Shown piece by piece: positions 33,722 to 40,349 of a stretch of 64,000 bases of DNA. The stretch's first letter is position 1, and each line of letters starts with the position of its first letter. The notes under the pieces were generated by a model that did no database searches, was not told where the DNA came from, and worked only from the letters and a program-made list of their open reading frames with translations. The DNA comes from Simplicispira lacusdiani. GTDB taxonomy: Bacteria > Pseudomonadota > Gammaproteobacteria > Burkholderiales > Burkholderiaceae_C. A program made the translations under genes and the position numbers. The stretch lies in contig NZ_QXGR01000011.1 of assembly GCF_003604195.1 (NCBI RefSeq), forward strand, positions 32,661 to 96,660, in the 5' to 3' direction.

Positions 33722-34501
33722 TTATGCCGGTTTTCTGCGCACGTAAAGGTTCACGTGCTGGCTGTTTTCGCCTGCTGGCACGTCCTTCGTTTCCAGATAA
33801 TTTTGCTTCCGCATCAGGTCACCTAATTTGGCGACACCGTAGTTCCGAGAATCGAAGGAGGGATGAGTGCGACCTAACTGGCTACCCAGAGAAGAAAGTG
33901 TTGCCCACCCGTCGTCCCTCGCCACAACCTCAAGAGCCTTGAGCACCATTGGTTTCAGCTTGGGGACACCAGCCACCGCCTCCGGTTTAACCTCCTCTGG
34001 CATAGCCTTTGTTTCGGGGGTATTGGCAGATGGTTTTAACTTGGATTCTTCGGGTTTTTGCCGAAGGATTTCCGTGTAAACAAACTTGTCGCAAGCGGCT
34101 ACAAAAGGCTCTGGAGTGTGTCGCTCACCAAAGCCGTAGACTGCTAGCCCTGCTTCCCTGATGCGCGTCGCTAAGCGTGTGAAATCACTATCGGATGACA
34201 CTAGGCAGAACCCATCCACGACACCAGAATGCAGCACATCCATCGCGTCAATGATGAGCGCTGAATCAGTGGCATTCTTACCAGTGGTGTACCGAAACTG
34301 CTGGACAGGCTGAATCGCATTGGAATGCAAAACGCCCTTCCACTGTGCCAAATTCGGTGTCGTCCAATCGCCATAAGCTCGCTTGATAGTTGCCGTCCCG
34401 TAACGCGATACTTCGGACATCAGCTCTTGCACCAATGTTGCTTGGGCGTTGTCGGCATCAATCATCACTGCCAGCCGATCACTATTGGGTTTGATTGCCA
34501 T
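33722..34501 (-). CDS. NYN-domain RNase-like protein with OST-HTH (LOTUS) domain
   Basis: 259 residues from ATG 34499-34501 (MAIKPNSDRLAVMIDADNAQ); the open frame upstream lacks support. The NYN (PIN-like) fold shows its acidic active-site residues in 'VMIDADNAQ', 'DSALIIDAMDVLHSG' and 'FCLVSSDSDFTRLATRIRE'. A Lys/Glu/Pro-rich linker (~165-195) leads to an OST-HTH/LOTUS-type RNA-binding domain ('PMVLKALEVVARDDGWATLSSL', 'SFDSRNYGVAKLGDLMRK'). Such proteins are thought to cut or process RNA. The gene is less GC-rich than its neighbours and opens the accessory region 33.7-37.5 kb. The cellular target is unknown. Confidence 0.85.
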   Translation of the reverse strand: MAIKPNSDRLAVMIDADNAQATLVQELMSEVSRYGTATIKRAYGDWTTPNLAQWKGVLHSNAIQPVQQFRYTTGKNATDSALIIDAMDVLHSGVVDGFCLVSSDSDFTRLATRIREAGLAVYGFGERHTPEPFVAACDKFVYTEILRQKPEESKLKPSANTPETKAMPEEVKPEAVAGVPKLKPMVLKALEVVARDDGWATLSSLGSQLGRTHPSFDSRNYGVAKLGDLMRKQNYLETKDVPAGENSQHVNLYVRRKPA

Positions 34502-34587
34502 CGTTGCATCTTCTCCATCATCAGAGCGTGTTTGGAACACGTGCCAACAAATGTCCATTTTCGCGCTTTCGCGATACAACCACCTCC

Positions 34588-34911
34588 ATGCCTCGGACCC
34601 CGCCCCAACCGCCTGCCTTCAAACCCACCTACACCCACATCCCACCCGGCCCGGTGGCAGGCCCCTTGCAGTTATTGCCCATCAACGCCGAGGTGGTGGC
34701 GGTGCACACGGCCGATGGGGCGCATGTGGGCTCGCTCAAAAAAGTGGGCGGGGTCTGGAAGTTCAAGGCCATGGGCTACGGCGCTGCCGGTGGCATGATG
34801 GAGCCGGGCCACGGCCCGCTGACGGAGCAGCACAACATGCAATTCGCCACGCCCGATGCTGCCGAGGTGAGCGCGCGTTTGCTGGGTGCGCTGGCGGGTG
34901 TGTCGGGATGA
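34588..34911 (+). CDS. Hypothetical protein
   Basis: 107 residues from ATG 34588 (MPRTPPQPPAFKPTYTHIPP), divergent from the NYN gene. After a Pro-rich start it reads as one small beta-rich domain ('INAEVVAVHTADGAHVGSLKKV', 'VWKFKAMGYGAAGGMMEPGHG'), ending 'AEVSARLLGALAGVSG'. I do not recognise the family. Its last 27 codons are present a second time, in diverged form, at 35701-35790 beyond the MNT/HEPN genes, so the intact gene marks the left border of an inserted or duplicated segment. Confidence 0.6.
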   Translation: MPRTPPQPPAFKPTYTHIPPGPVAGPLQLLPINAEVVAVHTADGAHVGSLKKVGGVWKFKAMGYGAAGGMMEPGHGPLTEQHNMQFATPDAAEVSARLLGALAGVSG

Positions 34912-34965
34912 ACGCCTTGACTCCCCGCGCATTCATTTTGCTTCTATTTTTATAGCTGCTCGCGC
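34830..34965 (+). repeat. Direct repeat flanking the MNT/HEPN genes, left copy
   Basis: 136 bases comprising the end of the 34588-34911 gene and the beginning of a family A repeat. They align without gaps to 35701-35836 at an offset of 871 bases, with roughly 83% identity by eye count. Confidence 0.7.
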
Positions 34966-35000
34966 AATATTCATAAGCGCTGCAGGCCGATTTTTCACAA
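34936..35000 (+). repeat. Family A palindromic repeat, intergenic
   Basis: CTTCTATTTTTATAGCTGCTCGCGC-, ATTCATAAGCGCTGCAGGCC and GATTTTTC, the full layout of the family. It lies between the hypothetical gene and mntA. Confidence 0.65.
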
Positions 35001-35028
35001 AATGGCTTGCTCCGCTAAACTTCCAACC

Positions 35029-35319
35029 ATGCGCCCTTCCCAAGCCCTCAGCCAGCACCGTGAAGCCGTCTGCCGTGCTGCGGCGCGCTACCACGTGGCG
35101 AACCCTCGGGTATTTGGTTCGGCTCTGCGTGGGGATGATGGCGACGGCAGCGATCTGGACCTGTTGGTGGACACACTGCCCGGAACCACGTTGCTGGATC
35201 TGGGTGGCCTGCAGGACGAACTCCAGGAGTTGCTGGGCGTGCGGGTCGATGTGCTCACCCTCAAGGACCTGCCAGCCAAGTTCCGCGATACCGTCGCCCA
35301 GGAAGCCCGGCCTGTATGA
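35029..35319 (+). CDS. mntA: MntA-type nucleotidyltransferase antitoxin
   Basis: 96 residues from ATG 35029. The minimal nucleotidyltransferase signature GS-x10-DxD is complete ('VFGSALRGDDGDGSDLDLLV', residues ~28-47), followed by 'LGVRVDVLTLKDLPAKFRDTV'. In characterised MntA-HepT systems this protein adds AMP to the HEPN toxin and so silences it. Its stop overlaps the start of the HEPN reading frame by 4 bases (ATGA), the usual coupling. The partner toxin gene is frameshifted here, so the antitoxin may be a remnant. Confidence 0.85.
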   Translation: MRPSQALSQHREAVCRAAARYHVANPRVFGSALRGDDGDGSDLDLLVDTLPGTTLLDLGGLQDELQELLGVRVDVLTLKDLPAKFRDTVAQEARPV

Positions 35320-35665
35320 CCGTGAACAGGCTAGCGGATTATCTGGACCACATGCCCAAGCCATTGCCGACGCGCAATCGTTCACCGAAGGCATGGCCCA
35401 GGCGGAGTTCGAGCAAGACAGGCGCGCCCAGCAAGCGGTGGTCATGAGCCTGATCATTCTTGGTGAAGCGGCCACCAAGGTGATGGATCAGCATTCCGCT
35501 TTTGCAGCAGAGCACGGCCACATCCCTTGGCGCAGCATGCGCGGCATGCGCAACCGCATTGCCCATGGCTACTTTGAGATCAACCTCGAAGTGGTGTGGG
35601 ACACGGTTCAAACCGCCTTGCCGGCTTTGAAGACTCAGCTCGACGCCTTGCCGTCGTCCATTTGA
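35316..35665 (+). pseudogene. hepT: HEPN-domain toxin (HepT-like), frameshifted
   Basis: The 350-base span is one base short of a whole number of codons. From ATG 35316 the frame reads MTVNRLADYLDHMP, then runs into an unrelated peptide. The HEPN sequence continues in the -1 frame from about 35357: 'AQAIADAQSFTEGMAQAEF', 'VMSLIILGEAATKVMD', 'WRSMRGMRNRIAHGYFEI'. The RNase motif RX4HXY (RNRIAHGY) is intact. Loss of one base near 35353-35357 explains this; there is no classical slippery heptamer. A shortened product could start at ATG 35391 in the right frame, keeping the motif but lacking the first helix. Confidence 0.8.
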
Positions 35666-35700
35666 TCTGACCCCGCCGAGCGCAACCGCTTCTCGGCGCA

Positions 35701-35836
35701 GCACAACATGCCGTTCGCCACGCCCGTTGCAACCAAGGTGAGCGCACGGCGGCTGGGTGCGCTGGCGGGCGTGCCGGGCTCATCAACTTGACTCCTCGCG
35801 CGCCCATTTCGCTTCTATTTTCATAGCTGCTCGCGC
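35701..35836 (+). repeat. Direct repeat flanking the MNT/HEPN genes, right copy
   Basis: Matches 34830-34965 without gaps. It is a non-coding relic of the 3' end of the hypothetical gene (no start, stop altered) running into a second family A repeat. Confidence 0.7.
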
Positions 35837-35875
35837 TTGTAGTTAAAGGGCCAGGGCCGGATTTGACCCAAAATA
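35806..35875 (+). repeat. Family A palindromic repeat, intergenic
   Basis: CGCTTCTATTTTCATAGC-TGCTCGCGCTTG, then GGGCCAGGGCCGGATTTGAC. The stem-2 half is degenerate. The 35666-35974 gap holds this repeat, the relic above, and then an AT-rich stretch (35900-35974) that probably contains the promoter of the XRE/AbiEii pair. Confidence 0.6.
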
Positions 35876-35974
35876 AGCGGGATATGCCCTGGCTGCGAGG
35901 TCTGGTCATCGAACAAATCAAAAATCGTTTCTCATATTTGACAAAACTTCCATTTTGAAAATAATGAGAAACAA

Positions 35975-36484
35975 ATGCCATCGCCCGCACCCGTCACCCC
36001 CGAGCAATGCCTCGCCCAGCTTCAAGCCTTGGGCGCACACATTCGCGCCCAGCGCAAGGCACTGCGGCTGAGCGCAACGGTGACGGCCGAGGCAGCGGGC
36101 CTATCGCGGGTGACGCTGCACCGCATCGAGAAAGGCGAGCCATCGGTCGCCATGGGCGCGTGGTGCAACGCCATGGCGGCGCTGGGCATAGGGCTACAGG
36201 CAATACCCGTCGCAGCCGATGCAGCAAAGCCTGCGCCCGACCGCACCGGCTGGATTCCGGCGCGGGTGCCGCTGGCCGACTACCCGCAGTTGCACGCGCT
36301 GGCCTGGCAGGTGCACGGCACCGACACCCTCACGCCCGCAGAGGCCTTGGGCATTTACGAACGCAATGCGCGGCACCTCGACATGCAGACCATGTCTGCC
36401 GACGAACAAGCCCTGCTGCAAGCTTTGCGGCTGGCCCTGTCGCCCAGCGCGGAAACCGGCACCGGGCCCAGCGATGCCGTTTGA
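35975..36484 (+). CDS. XRE-type helix-turn-helix protein, probable antitoxin of the AbiEii toxin
   Basis: 169 residues from ATG 35975. Helix-turn-helix of XRE type at residues ~20-75 ('LGAHIRAQRKALRLSATVTA', 'AGLSRVTLHRIEKGEPSV'), then a less conserved C-terminal part ('YPQLHALAWQVHGTDTLTPAEALGIYERN'). It overlaps the AbiEii-type gene by 11 bases, so the two are co-translated. The usual role is to bind its own promoter and counter the toxin. An AT-rich region directly upstream is a plausible operator. Pairing is inferred from overlap and family. Confidence 0.8.
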   Translation: MPSPAPVTPEQCLAQLQALGAHIRAQRKALRLSATVTAEAAGLSRVTLHRIEKGEPSVAMGAWCNAMAALGIGLQAIPVAADAAKPAPDRTGWIPARVPLADYPQLHALAWQVHGTDTLTPAEALGIYERNARHLDMQTMSADEQALLQALRLALSPSAETGTGPSDAV

Positions 36485-37187
36485 GCGCCCCCACCACCAG
36501 CGCATTGCGCATGTGCTGCAGGCCCTGAACGGGGACACGCTGCGCCAGCATGGCTGCCTGTTTGGCGGAGGCACTTGCATTGCGCTGCGCCATGGCGAAT
36601 ACCGCGAGTCGGTGGACATTGATTTTCTGGTGTCTGACGCGGCGGGCTACCGTGAGCTGCGGCAACGGCTCACCGGCCCCGGCGGGCTGGCCGCCATCAC
36701 CCACGCGCACGCGCAGCCGCTGGTGGCATTGCGCGAGATACGGGCCGACCAATACGGCATACGCACCCAGGTGCAGATGGATGGGCAGGCGATCAAGCTG
36801 GAAATCGTGCGCGAGGCCCGCATGGTGTTGGAGCCCCCGGTGGCCGGCGACACGGTGTGCGGATTAAGCACACTGACGCGGCTGGACCTGGCCACATCCA
36901 AGCTGCTGGCCAATTCCGACCGCCAGGCGGACGACGGCGTGTTCAGCCGGGATGTGATTGACCTGGCCATGATGGACCTGCCCTTGCCCGCCCTGCGCGC
37001 CGCGCTGGCCAAGGCGTCAGAGGCTTATGGCCCCTCGGTGGCGCGTGACCTGGGCAAGGCGATCGACCGGCTGCAGAACCGCACCGGCTGGCTGGAACGC
37101 TGCATGCAGGCCATGGCCATGCAGATGCCCAAGGCGGTGCTGTGGCAAAAGGTGCGCGCCCTGCGGCGGGTTGTGCCCCAGGCATGA
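36474..37187 (+). CDS. AbiEii/AbiGii-family nucleotidyltransferase toxin
   Basis: 237 residues from ATG 36474 (MPFERPHHQRIAHVLQAL); the longer frame upstream is a shadow of the XRE gene. The DNA polymerase-beta-like nucleotidyltransferase signature is 'LFGGGTCIALRHGEYRESVDIDFLVSD' (GG and DxD, residues ~24-50). 'LEIVREARMVLEP' and 'LDLATSKLLANSDRQADD' are further AbiEii blocks. AbiEii is the toxin of abortive-infection type IV systems. It is coupled to the upstream XRE gene and overlaps the next gene by ATGA, forming a three-gene unit. Confidence 0.85.
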   Translation: MPFERPHHQRIAHVLQALNGDTLRQHGCLFGGGTCIALRHGEYRESVDIDFLVSDAAGYRELRQRLTGPGGLAAITHAHAQPLVALREIRADQYGIRTQVQMDGQAIKLEIVREARMVLEPPVAGDTVCGLSTLTRLDLATSKLLANSDRQADDGVFSRDVIDLAMMDLPLPALRAALAKASEAYGPSVARDLGKAIDRLQNRTGWLERCMQAMAMQMPKAVLWQKVRALRRVVPQA

Positions 37188-37534
37188 GAAGACCCGGAAG
37201 CCCCATGCGCCGCCGCAAACCCCACCACCACGTCTACGTGGTCGAACTCTCCAAGGACGTGCTGAACGAGCCGCGCTTTCGCAAATGCAACCCCGGCTAC
37301 ATCGACGGTAAGCCCTGCGTGTACGTGGGCATGACGGGGCTGGACCCGGATGTGCGGTTCGACAAGCACAAGGCGGGCATCCAGGCCAACCGGTTCGTGA
37401 CGCAGTACGGCCTGCGCCTGCTGCCCGATTTGTACGAGGGCTTCAACCCCATGGGCTACGACGAGGCGGTGGACCGGGAGATCGAGATTGGCATCGACCT
37501 GCGTTCGGCGGGATTTGGGGTGTGGCAGGCCTGA
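37184..37534 (+). CDS. GIY-YIG nuclease-like small protein
   Basis: 116 residues from ATG 37184, which overlaps the AbiEii stop; ATG 37205 is the alternative. It shows a GIY-YIG-like core: 'HVYVVELSKD', then 'CVYVGMTGLDPDVRFDKHKAG' (YVG and the following Arg), and an acidic 'EAVDREIEI' near the end where the metal-binding Glu would lie. Overlap with the toxin gene suggests it belongs to the same unit, perhaps as an effector nuclease, but the same kind of gene also occurs alone in other genomes as far as I recall. Function inferred. Confidence 0.6.
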   Translation: MRRPGSPMRRRKPHHHVYVVELSKDVLNEPRFRKCNPGYIDGKPCVYVGMTGLDPDVRFDKHKAGIQANRFVTQYGLRLLPDLYEGFNPMGYDEAVDREIEIGIDLRSAGFGVWQA

Positions 37535-37643
37535 GCGGCTGAACCCTGGCCGGGTTGGCGTGTCAACCAGCCGTTCGCCGCCTGCTGCACTGCGCACACC
37601 ACCGCAAAGGCATACCATGCCTCTTTCTGAAAGGACGCCCGCC

Positions 37644-38264
37644 ATGAACTCCTCCGCCTCTCTTGTCGATGAACTGATGGCCCAGCTCCAGGGCGCGCCG
37701 CTGCAACAGATGGCGCAGCAACTGGGCACCAGCCCCGCCCAGGCCCAGGACGCCCTGGGCGCGGCCCTGCCGCTGCTGCTGGGCGCGCTGGGGCGCAACG
37801 CGGCGCAGCCGCAAGGCGCGATGGACTTGTTTGGCGCCTTGCAGCGCGACCACGGTGGCGGTGCTGATCTGGGCGGGCTGCTGGGTTCGCTGCTGGGCGG
37901 CGGCGCAAGCGGTGGCGGTGGCCCGCGAGACGGCGCGGCCATCCTCGGCCACATCTTTGGCGGCAACCAGCAGCGCGCAGAGGCCGGCCTGGGCCAGGCC
38001 ACGGGGCTGGGCGCCAACGCCGGGCAGTTGCTGCAGATGCTGGCCCCCATCGTGATGTCGTTCCTGGCGCAGCGCATGCAGTCGGGCGGCATGGATGCCG
38101 GCGGCCTGGGCCAGGTGCTGGGCCAGGAGAGCGCGCGCGTGCAGCAGCAAGGGGGTTTGGGCGGCGGCCTGCTGGGCAGCCTGCTCGACCAGGATGGCGA
38201 CGGCCAAGTGGGGCTGGGCGACCTGTTCAAGATCGGCGGCGGGCTGATGGGCGGCCGGCGCTGA
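37644..38264 (+). CDS. DUF937/YidB-like Gly-rich protein
   Basis: 206 residues from ATG 37644 with AAGGA eight bases upstream. The sequence shows the DUF937 pattern: an N-terminal helical block ('LVDELMAQLQGAPLQQMAQQLG'), long Gly-rich stretches ('LGGLLGSLLGGGASGGGG'), a second helical block ('QLLQMLAPIVMSFLAQRM'), and a C-terminal calcium-loop-like 'LLDQDGDGQVGLGDLF'. No signal peptide. The family is widespread and uncharacterised. Single gene, followed by a family A repeat and a hairpin. Confidence 0.8.
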   Translation: MNSSASLVDELMAQLQGAPLQQMAQQLGTSPAQAQDALGAALPLLLGALGRNAAQPQGAMDLFGALQRDHGGGADLGGLLGSLLGGGASGGGGPRDGAAILGHIFGGNQQRAEAGLGQATGLGANAGQLLQMLAPIVMSFLAQRMQSGGMDAGGLGQVLGQESARVQQQGGLGGGLLGSLLDQDGDGQVGLGDLFKIGGGLMGGRR

Positions 38265-38268
38265 AGCG

Positions 38269-38334
38269 TTTTTGCTATCTTTTAAATAGCTAATAGCGCT
38301 TTATCCACGGTCGCAAAGTCTATTTTTCCTTGAA
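38269..38334 (+). repeat. Family A palindromic repeat, intergenic
   Basis: GCTATCTTTTAAATAGC hairpin, TAATAGCGCTTTATCCACGG middle, and CTATTTTTCC end. It lies between the DUF937 gene and the terminator. Confidence 0.7.
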
Positions 38335-38339
38335 ACACA

Positions 38340-38360
38340 GGCAGGCCGCCAGGGCCTGCC
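38340..38360. terminator. Hairpin between converging DUF937 and DUF2798 genes
   Basis: GGCAGGC / GCCTGCC with a 7-base loop, placed between two stop codons that face each other. Confidence 0.5.
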
Positions 38361-38371
38361 CACGATAGGCA

Positions 38372-38599
38372 TCACCCCTGCCGCGTCAGCCAGCCCACCG
38401 CCTTGCGCGTGAGCGGCGCCACCACCAGCACCACCGGAAAGGCGATGAGCCACGCCGTCAGCCAGGCCGTGGCCCACAGGCCGGGAAAGTGGGCCGCCAG
38501 CCCCACGGCGCGGGCGGTGGAGATGCCGGAGACCAGCAGCGACATCAGGCCGGAGAGGATGAAGCCGAACAGTGCGGGGGCGTATTTTTGGGGAAACAT
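38372..38599 (-). CDS. DUF2798 small membrane protein
   Basis: 75 residues from ATG 38597-38599 with GAAAGAGAGTCC upstream. Two transmembrane helices are visible ('ALFGFILSGLMSLLVSGIS' and 'AWLTAWLIAFPVVLVVAPL') with the short basic end 'TRKAVGWLTRQG'; this is the DUF2798 pattern. It lies 49 bases after the DUF2938 gene on the same strand and should share its MerR-controlled promoter. Function unknown. Confidence 0.8.
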   Translation of the reverse strand: MFPQKYAPALFGFILSGLMSLLVSGISTARAVGLAAHFPGLWATAWLTAWLIAFPVVLVVAPLTRKAVGWLTRQG

Positions 38600-38648
38600 G
38601 GTGGACTCTCTTTCGTGGATGAAGGTGGAAGGGAAATGACTCGGCCGC

Positions 38649-39140
38649 TCAGCGGCCGATCTGCTGCACGGCGGCGGCCGCGAGGTACAGGCCCGCGCCG
38701 AAGACGGCGTGGTTGGTCAGGCTGCGCGCGCAGTTCTGGAGCGGCGCGGGCGTCTTGCGAGCGGCCACGCCCAGCCCCATGGCGGGCTGCATGACGAACA
38801 GCGGCACGGCCACGGTGCCCACGCCGAAGGCCAGCGCGGGCCACAGCGTGGGGGCCTGCAGCCAGCCGCCCGGCAACGCCGCCAGCACCCCGGCGAAGGC
38901 GATGCCGACGAGGTAGTGCACCAGCCAGCCCAGGCCACGCTCGCCCGGCACGGGCGCGGCCTGCGCGATGGAGGCGTGCCGCCAACGCCCGCGCAGGCCG
39001 TGCCCAACCCAGCGGCCGAGCAGCACGAAGTTCATGGTGGGCAGGCCCAGGCGCTGCAACAGCAGCAGCCAGGCGTCCAGCACGGCGGTGGCGCCCGCGC
39101 CCACGAGGGCGATGGTGGCGATGTCTTGAAGTGATGGCAT
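38649..39140 (-). CDS. DUF2938 membrane protein
   Basis: 163 residues from ATG 39138-39140. Four hydrophobic segments ('IATIALVGAGATAVLDAWLL', 'WLVHYLVGIAFAGVLAALPG', 'LWPALAFGVGTVAVPLFVMQ', 'SLTNHAVFGAGLYLAAAAV') separated by short loops with conserved His and Arg; it matches the DUF2938 family as I recall it. Inner-membrane protein of unknown role. It is the first gene of a two-gene operon divergent from a MerR-family regulator, which points to an inducible stress or drug response. Confidence 0.8.
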   Translation of the reverse strand: MPSLQDIATIALVGAGATAVLDAWLLLLQRLGLPTMNFVLLGRWVGHGLRGRWRHASIAQAAPVPGERGLGWLVHYLVGIAFAGVLAALPGGWLQAPTLWPALAFGVGTVAVPLFVMQPAMGLGVAARKTPAPLQNCARSLTNHAVFGAGLYLAAAAVQQIGR

Positions 39141-39184
39141 GTGGATACTCCTTTTGCAATGGACCGCTGGAGCGGTTGCTGGCT

Positions 39185-39215
39185 AATATAGAAGTTCAAG
39201 TCAACTTCAAGTCAA
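39185..39215 (-). promoter_or_regulatory. MerR-type promoter (19-bp spacer) with dyad, for the DUF2938-DUF2798 operon
   Basis: On the minus strand: -35 TTGACT (39210-39215), a 19-base spacer (39191-39209), -10 TATATT (39185-39190). Within the spacer GAAGTT (39191-39196) and AACTTC (39203-39208) form a dyad centred on it. A 19-base spacer with a central dyad is the hallmark of MerR-family control, in which the activator twists the DNA to bring the two hexamers into phase. Confidence 0.8.
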
Positions 39216-39226
39216 GAGGTTTTTGC

Positions 39227-39652
39227 ATGGACATTTCCGAGGTGGCCCGGCTGTCGGGCGTGCCGGCCTCGGCACTGCGCTATTACGAGAGCAAGGGGCT
39301 CATCCATGCGCTGGCGCGGGACGGCGGGCGGCGCCGTTTCGCGCCCGAGGTGCTGGACCAGCTCGCGCTCATCGCGCTGGGGCAGGCGGCGGGTTTTTCG
39401 CTGGACGAGATCCGCAGCATGTTCACGCCCGGCGGGGAACCCAACATCGACCGCGCGCTGCTGTCCGCCAAGGCCGACGAGCTGGACCGCACGGTCAAGC
39501 GCCTCAAGGCCATGAGCGAGGGCCTGCGCCACGCCGCCGTGTGCCCCGCGCCCAGCCATGCGGCGTGCCCGTCGTTCCAGCGGCTGCTGAAGGCGGCGGC
39601 GGCCGGCATGATGGAGGCGCAGCCCCGGCCGCTGGCGCCGCGCGGGAAGTGA
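39227..39652 (+). CDS. MerR family transcriptional regulator
   Basis: 141 residues from ATG 39227. N-terminal MerR helix-turn-helix and wing ('DISEVARLSGVPASALRYYE', 'GRRRFAPEVLDQLALI'), then the long dimerisation helix ('LSAKADELDRTVKRLKAMSEGLRHAA'). Three Cys follow in 'VCPAPSHAACPSFQRLL' (two near residue ~106-114), so a metal or thiol sensor is possible, but the pattern is not that of SoxR (CxxCxCxxxxxC). Divergent from the DUF2938/DUF2798 operon, whose promoter it most likely controls together with its own. Confidence 0.9.
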   Translation: MDISEVARLSGVPASALRYYESKGLIHALARDGGRRRFAPEVLDQLALIALGQAAGFSLDEIRSMFTPGGEPNIDRALLSAKADELDRTVKRLKAMSEGLRHAAVCPAPSHAACPSFQRLLKAAAAGMMEAQPRPLAPRGK

Positions 39653-39658
39653 GCGCGA

Positions 39659-39725
39659 CTGCTACTCTTTCAATAGCTTTTGGCGCTTTATCCATGGGCT
39701 TTACAGGCCAATTTGATTCAAAACC
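39659..39725 (+). repeat. Family A palindromic repeat, intergenic
   Basis: CTGCTACTCTTTCAATAGC, TGGCGCTTTATCCATGGG and CAGGCCAATTTGATTC. It fills the whole gap between the MerR gene and the DUF924 gene. Confidence 0.65.
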
Positions 39726-40283
39726 ATGACCCATTCAATCCCCACCGATCCCACGGCCGTCCTGCACTTCTGGTTCGAGGAGCTGACCGCCGCGCAGCAC
39801 TTCGCCAAGGACGCCGCGCTCGACGCCGCCATTGCCCAGCGTTTCGGCCCCACCCTGGAAGCTGCCGCGCGCGGCGAGCTGTCGGGCTGGCGCGCCAGCA
39901 CGCCGGGGCGGCTGGCCGAGATCGTGGTGCTGGACCAGTTCTCGCGCAACGTGTGGCGCGACACGCCGCGCGCCTTCGCGCAGGACGGCATGGCCCTGGT
40001 GCTGGCACAGGAGCTGGTGGCCAGCGGCCAGGACCGCGCCCTGCCGCCCACGCAGCGGGCGTTTGCCTACATGCCTTACATGCACAGCGAGTCGGCTGCC
40101 ATCCACGCGCAGTCGGTGCGGCTGTTCGCGCAGCCGGGGTTGGAGGGCAACCTGCGCTTTGCGCTGCAGCACCAGGCCATCATCGAGCGCTTTGGCCGCT
40201 ACCCGCACCGCAACGCCGTGCTGGGGCGGGCGTCCACGGCGGAGGAGCTGGCGTTTCTGAGCGAGCCGGGCTCGTCATTCTGA
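39726..40283 (+). CDS. DUF924 family protein
   Basis: 185 residues from ATG 39726. Family signature 'VLHFWFEELTAAQHFAKDAA' at the N-terminus, 'IVVLDQFSRNVWRDTPRAFA' in the middle and 'YMPYMHSESAAIHAQSV' later; helical, cytoplasmic. The family is common in proteobacteria, TPR-like in fold, and without an assigned activity. It begins directly after a family A repeat, which must hold or adjoin its ribosome-binding region. Followed after 66 bases by the protease-FHA pair. Confidence 0.85.
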   Translation: MTHSIPTDPTAVLHFWFEELTAAQHFAKDAALDAAIAQRFGPTLEAAARGELSGWRASTPGRLAEIVVLDQFSRNVWRDTPRAFAQDGMALVLAQELVASGQDRALPPTQRAFAYMPYMHSESAAIHAQSVRLFAQPGLEGNLRFALQHQAIIERFGRYPHRNAVLGRASTAEELAFLSEPGSSF

Positions 40284-40349
40284 CCCGGCCCAGGCCGGAG
40301 CTTGCGCGAGCGCAGTGGTGGCGCCGCATCACGTTCTTAGAATGCCGCG

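Noticed and set aside
35316..35665. Programmed -1 frameshifting in the HEPN gene
   Set aside because: The junction ATGCCCAAG is not a classical X XXY YYZ slippery site and no downstream structure is evident; a one-base loss is simpler.
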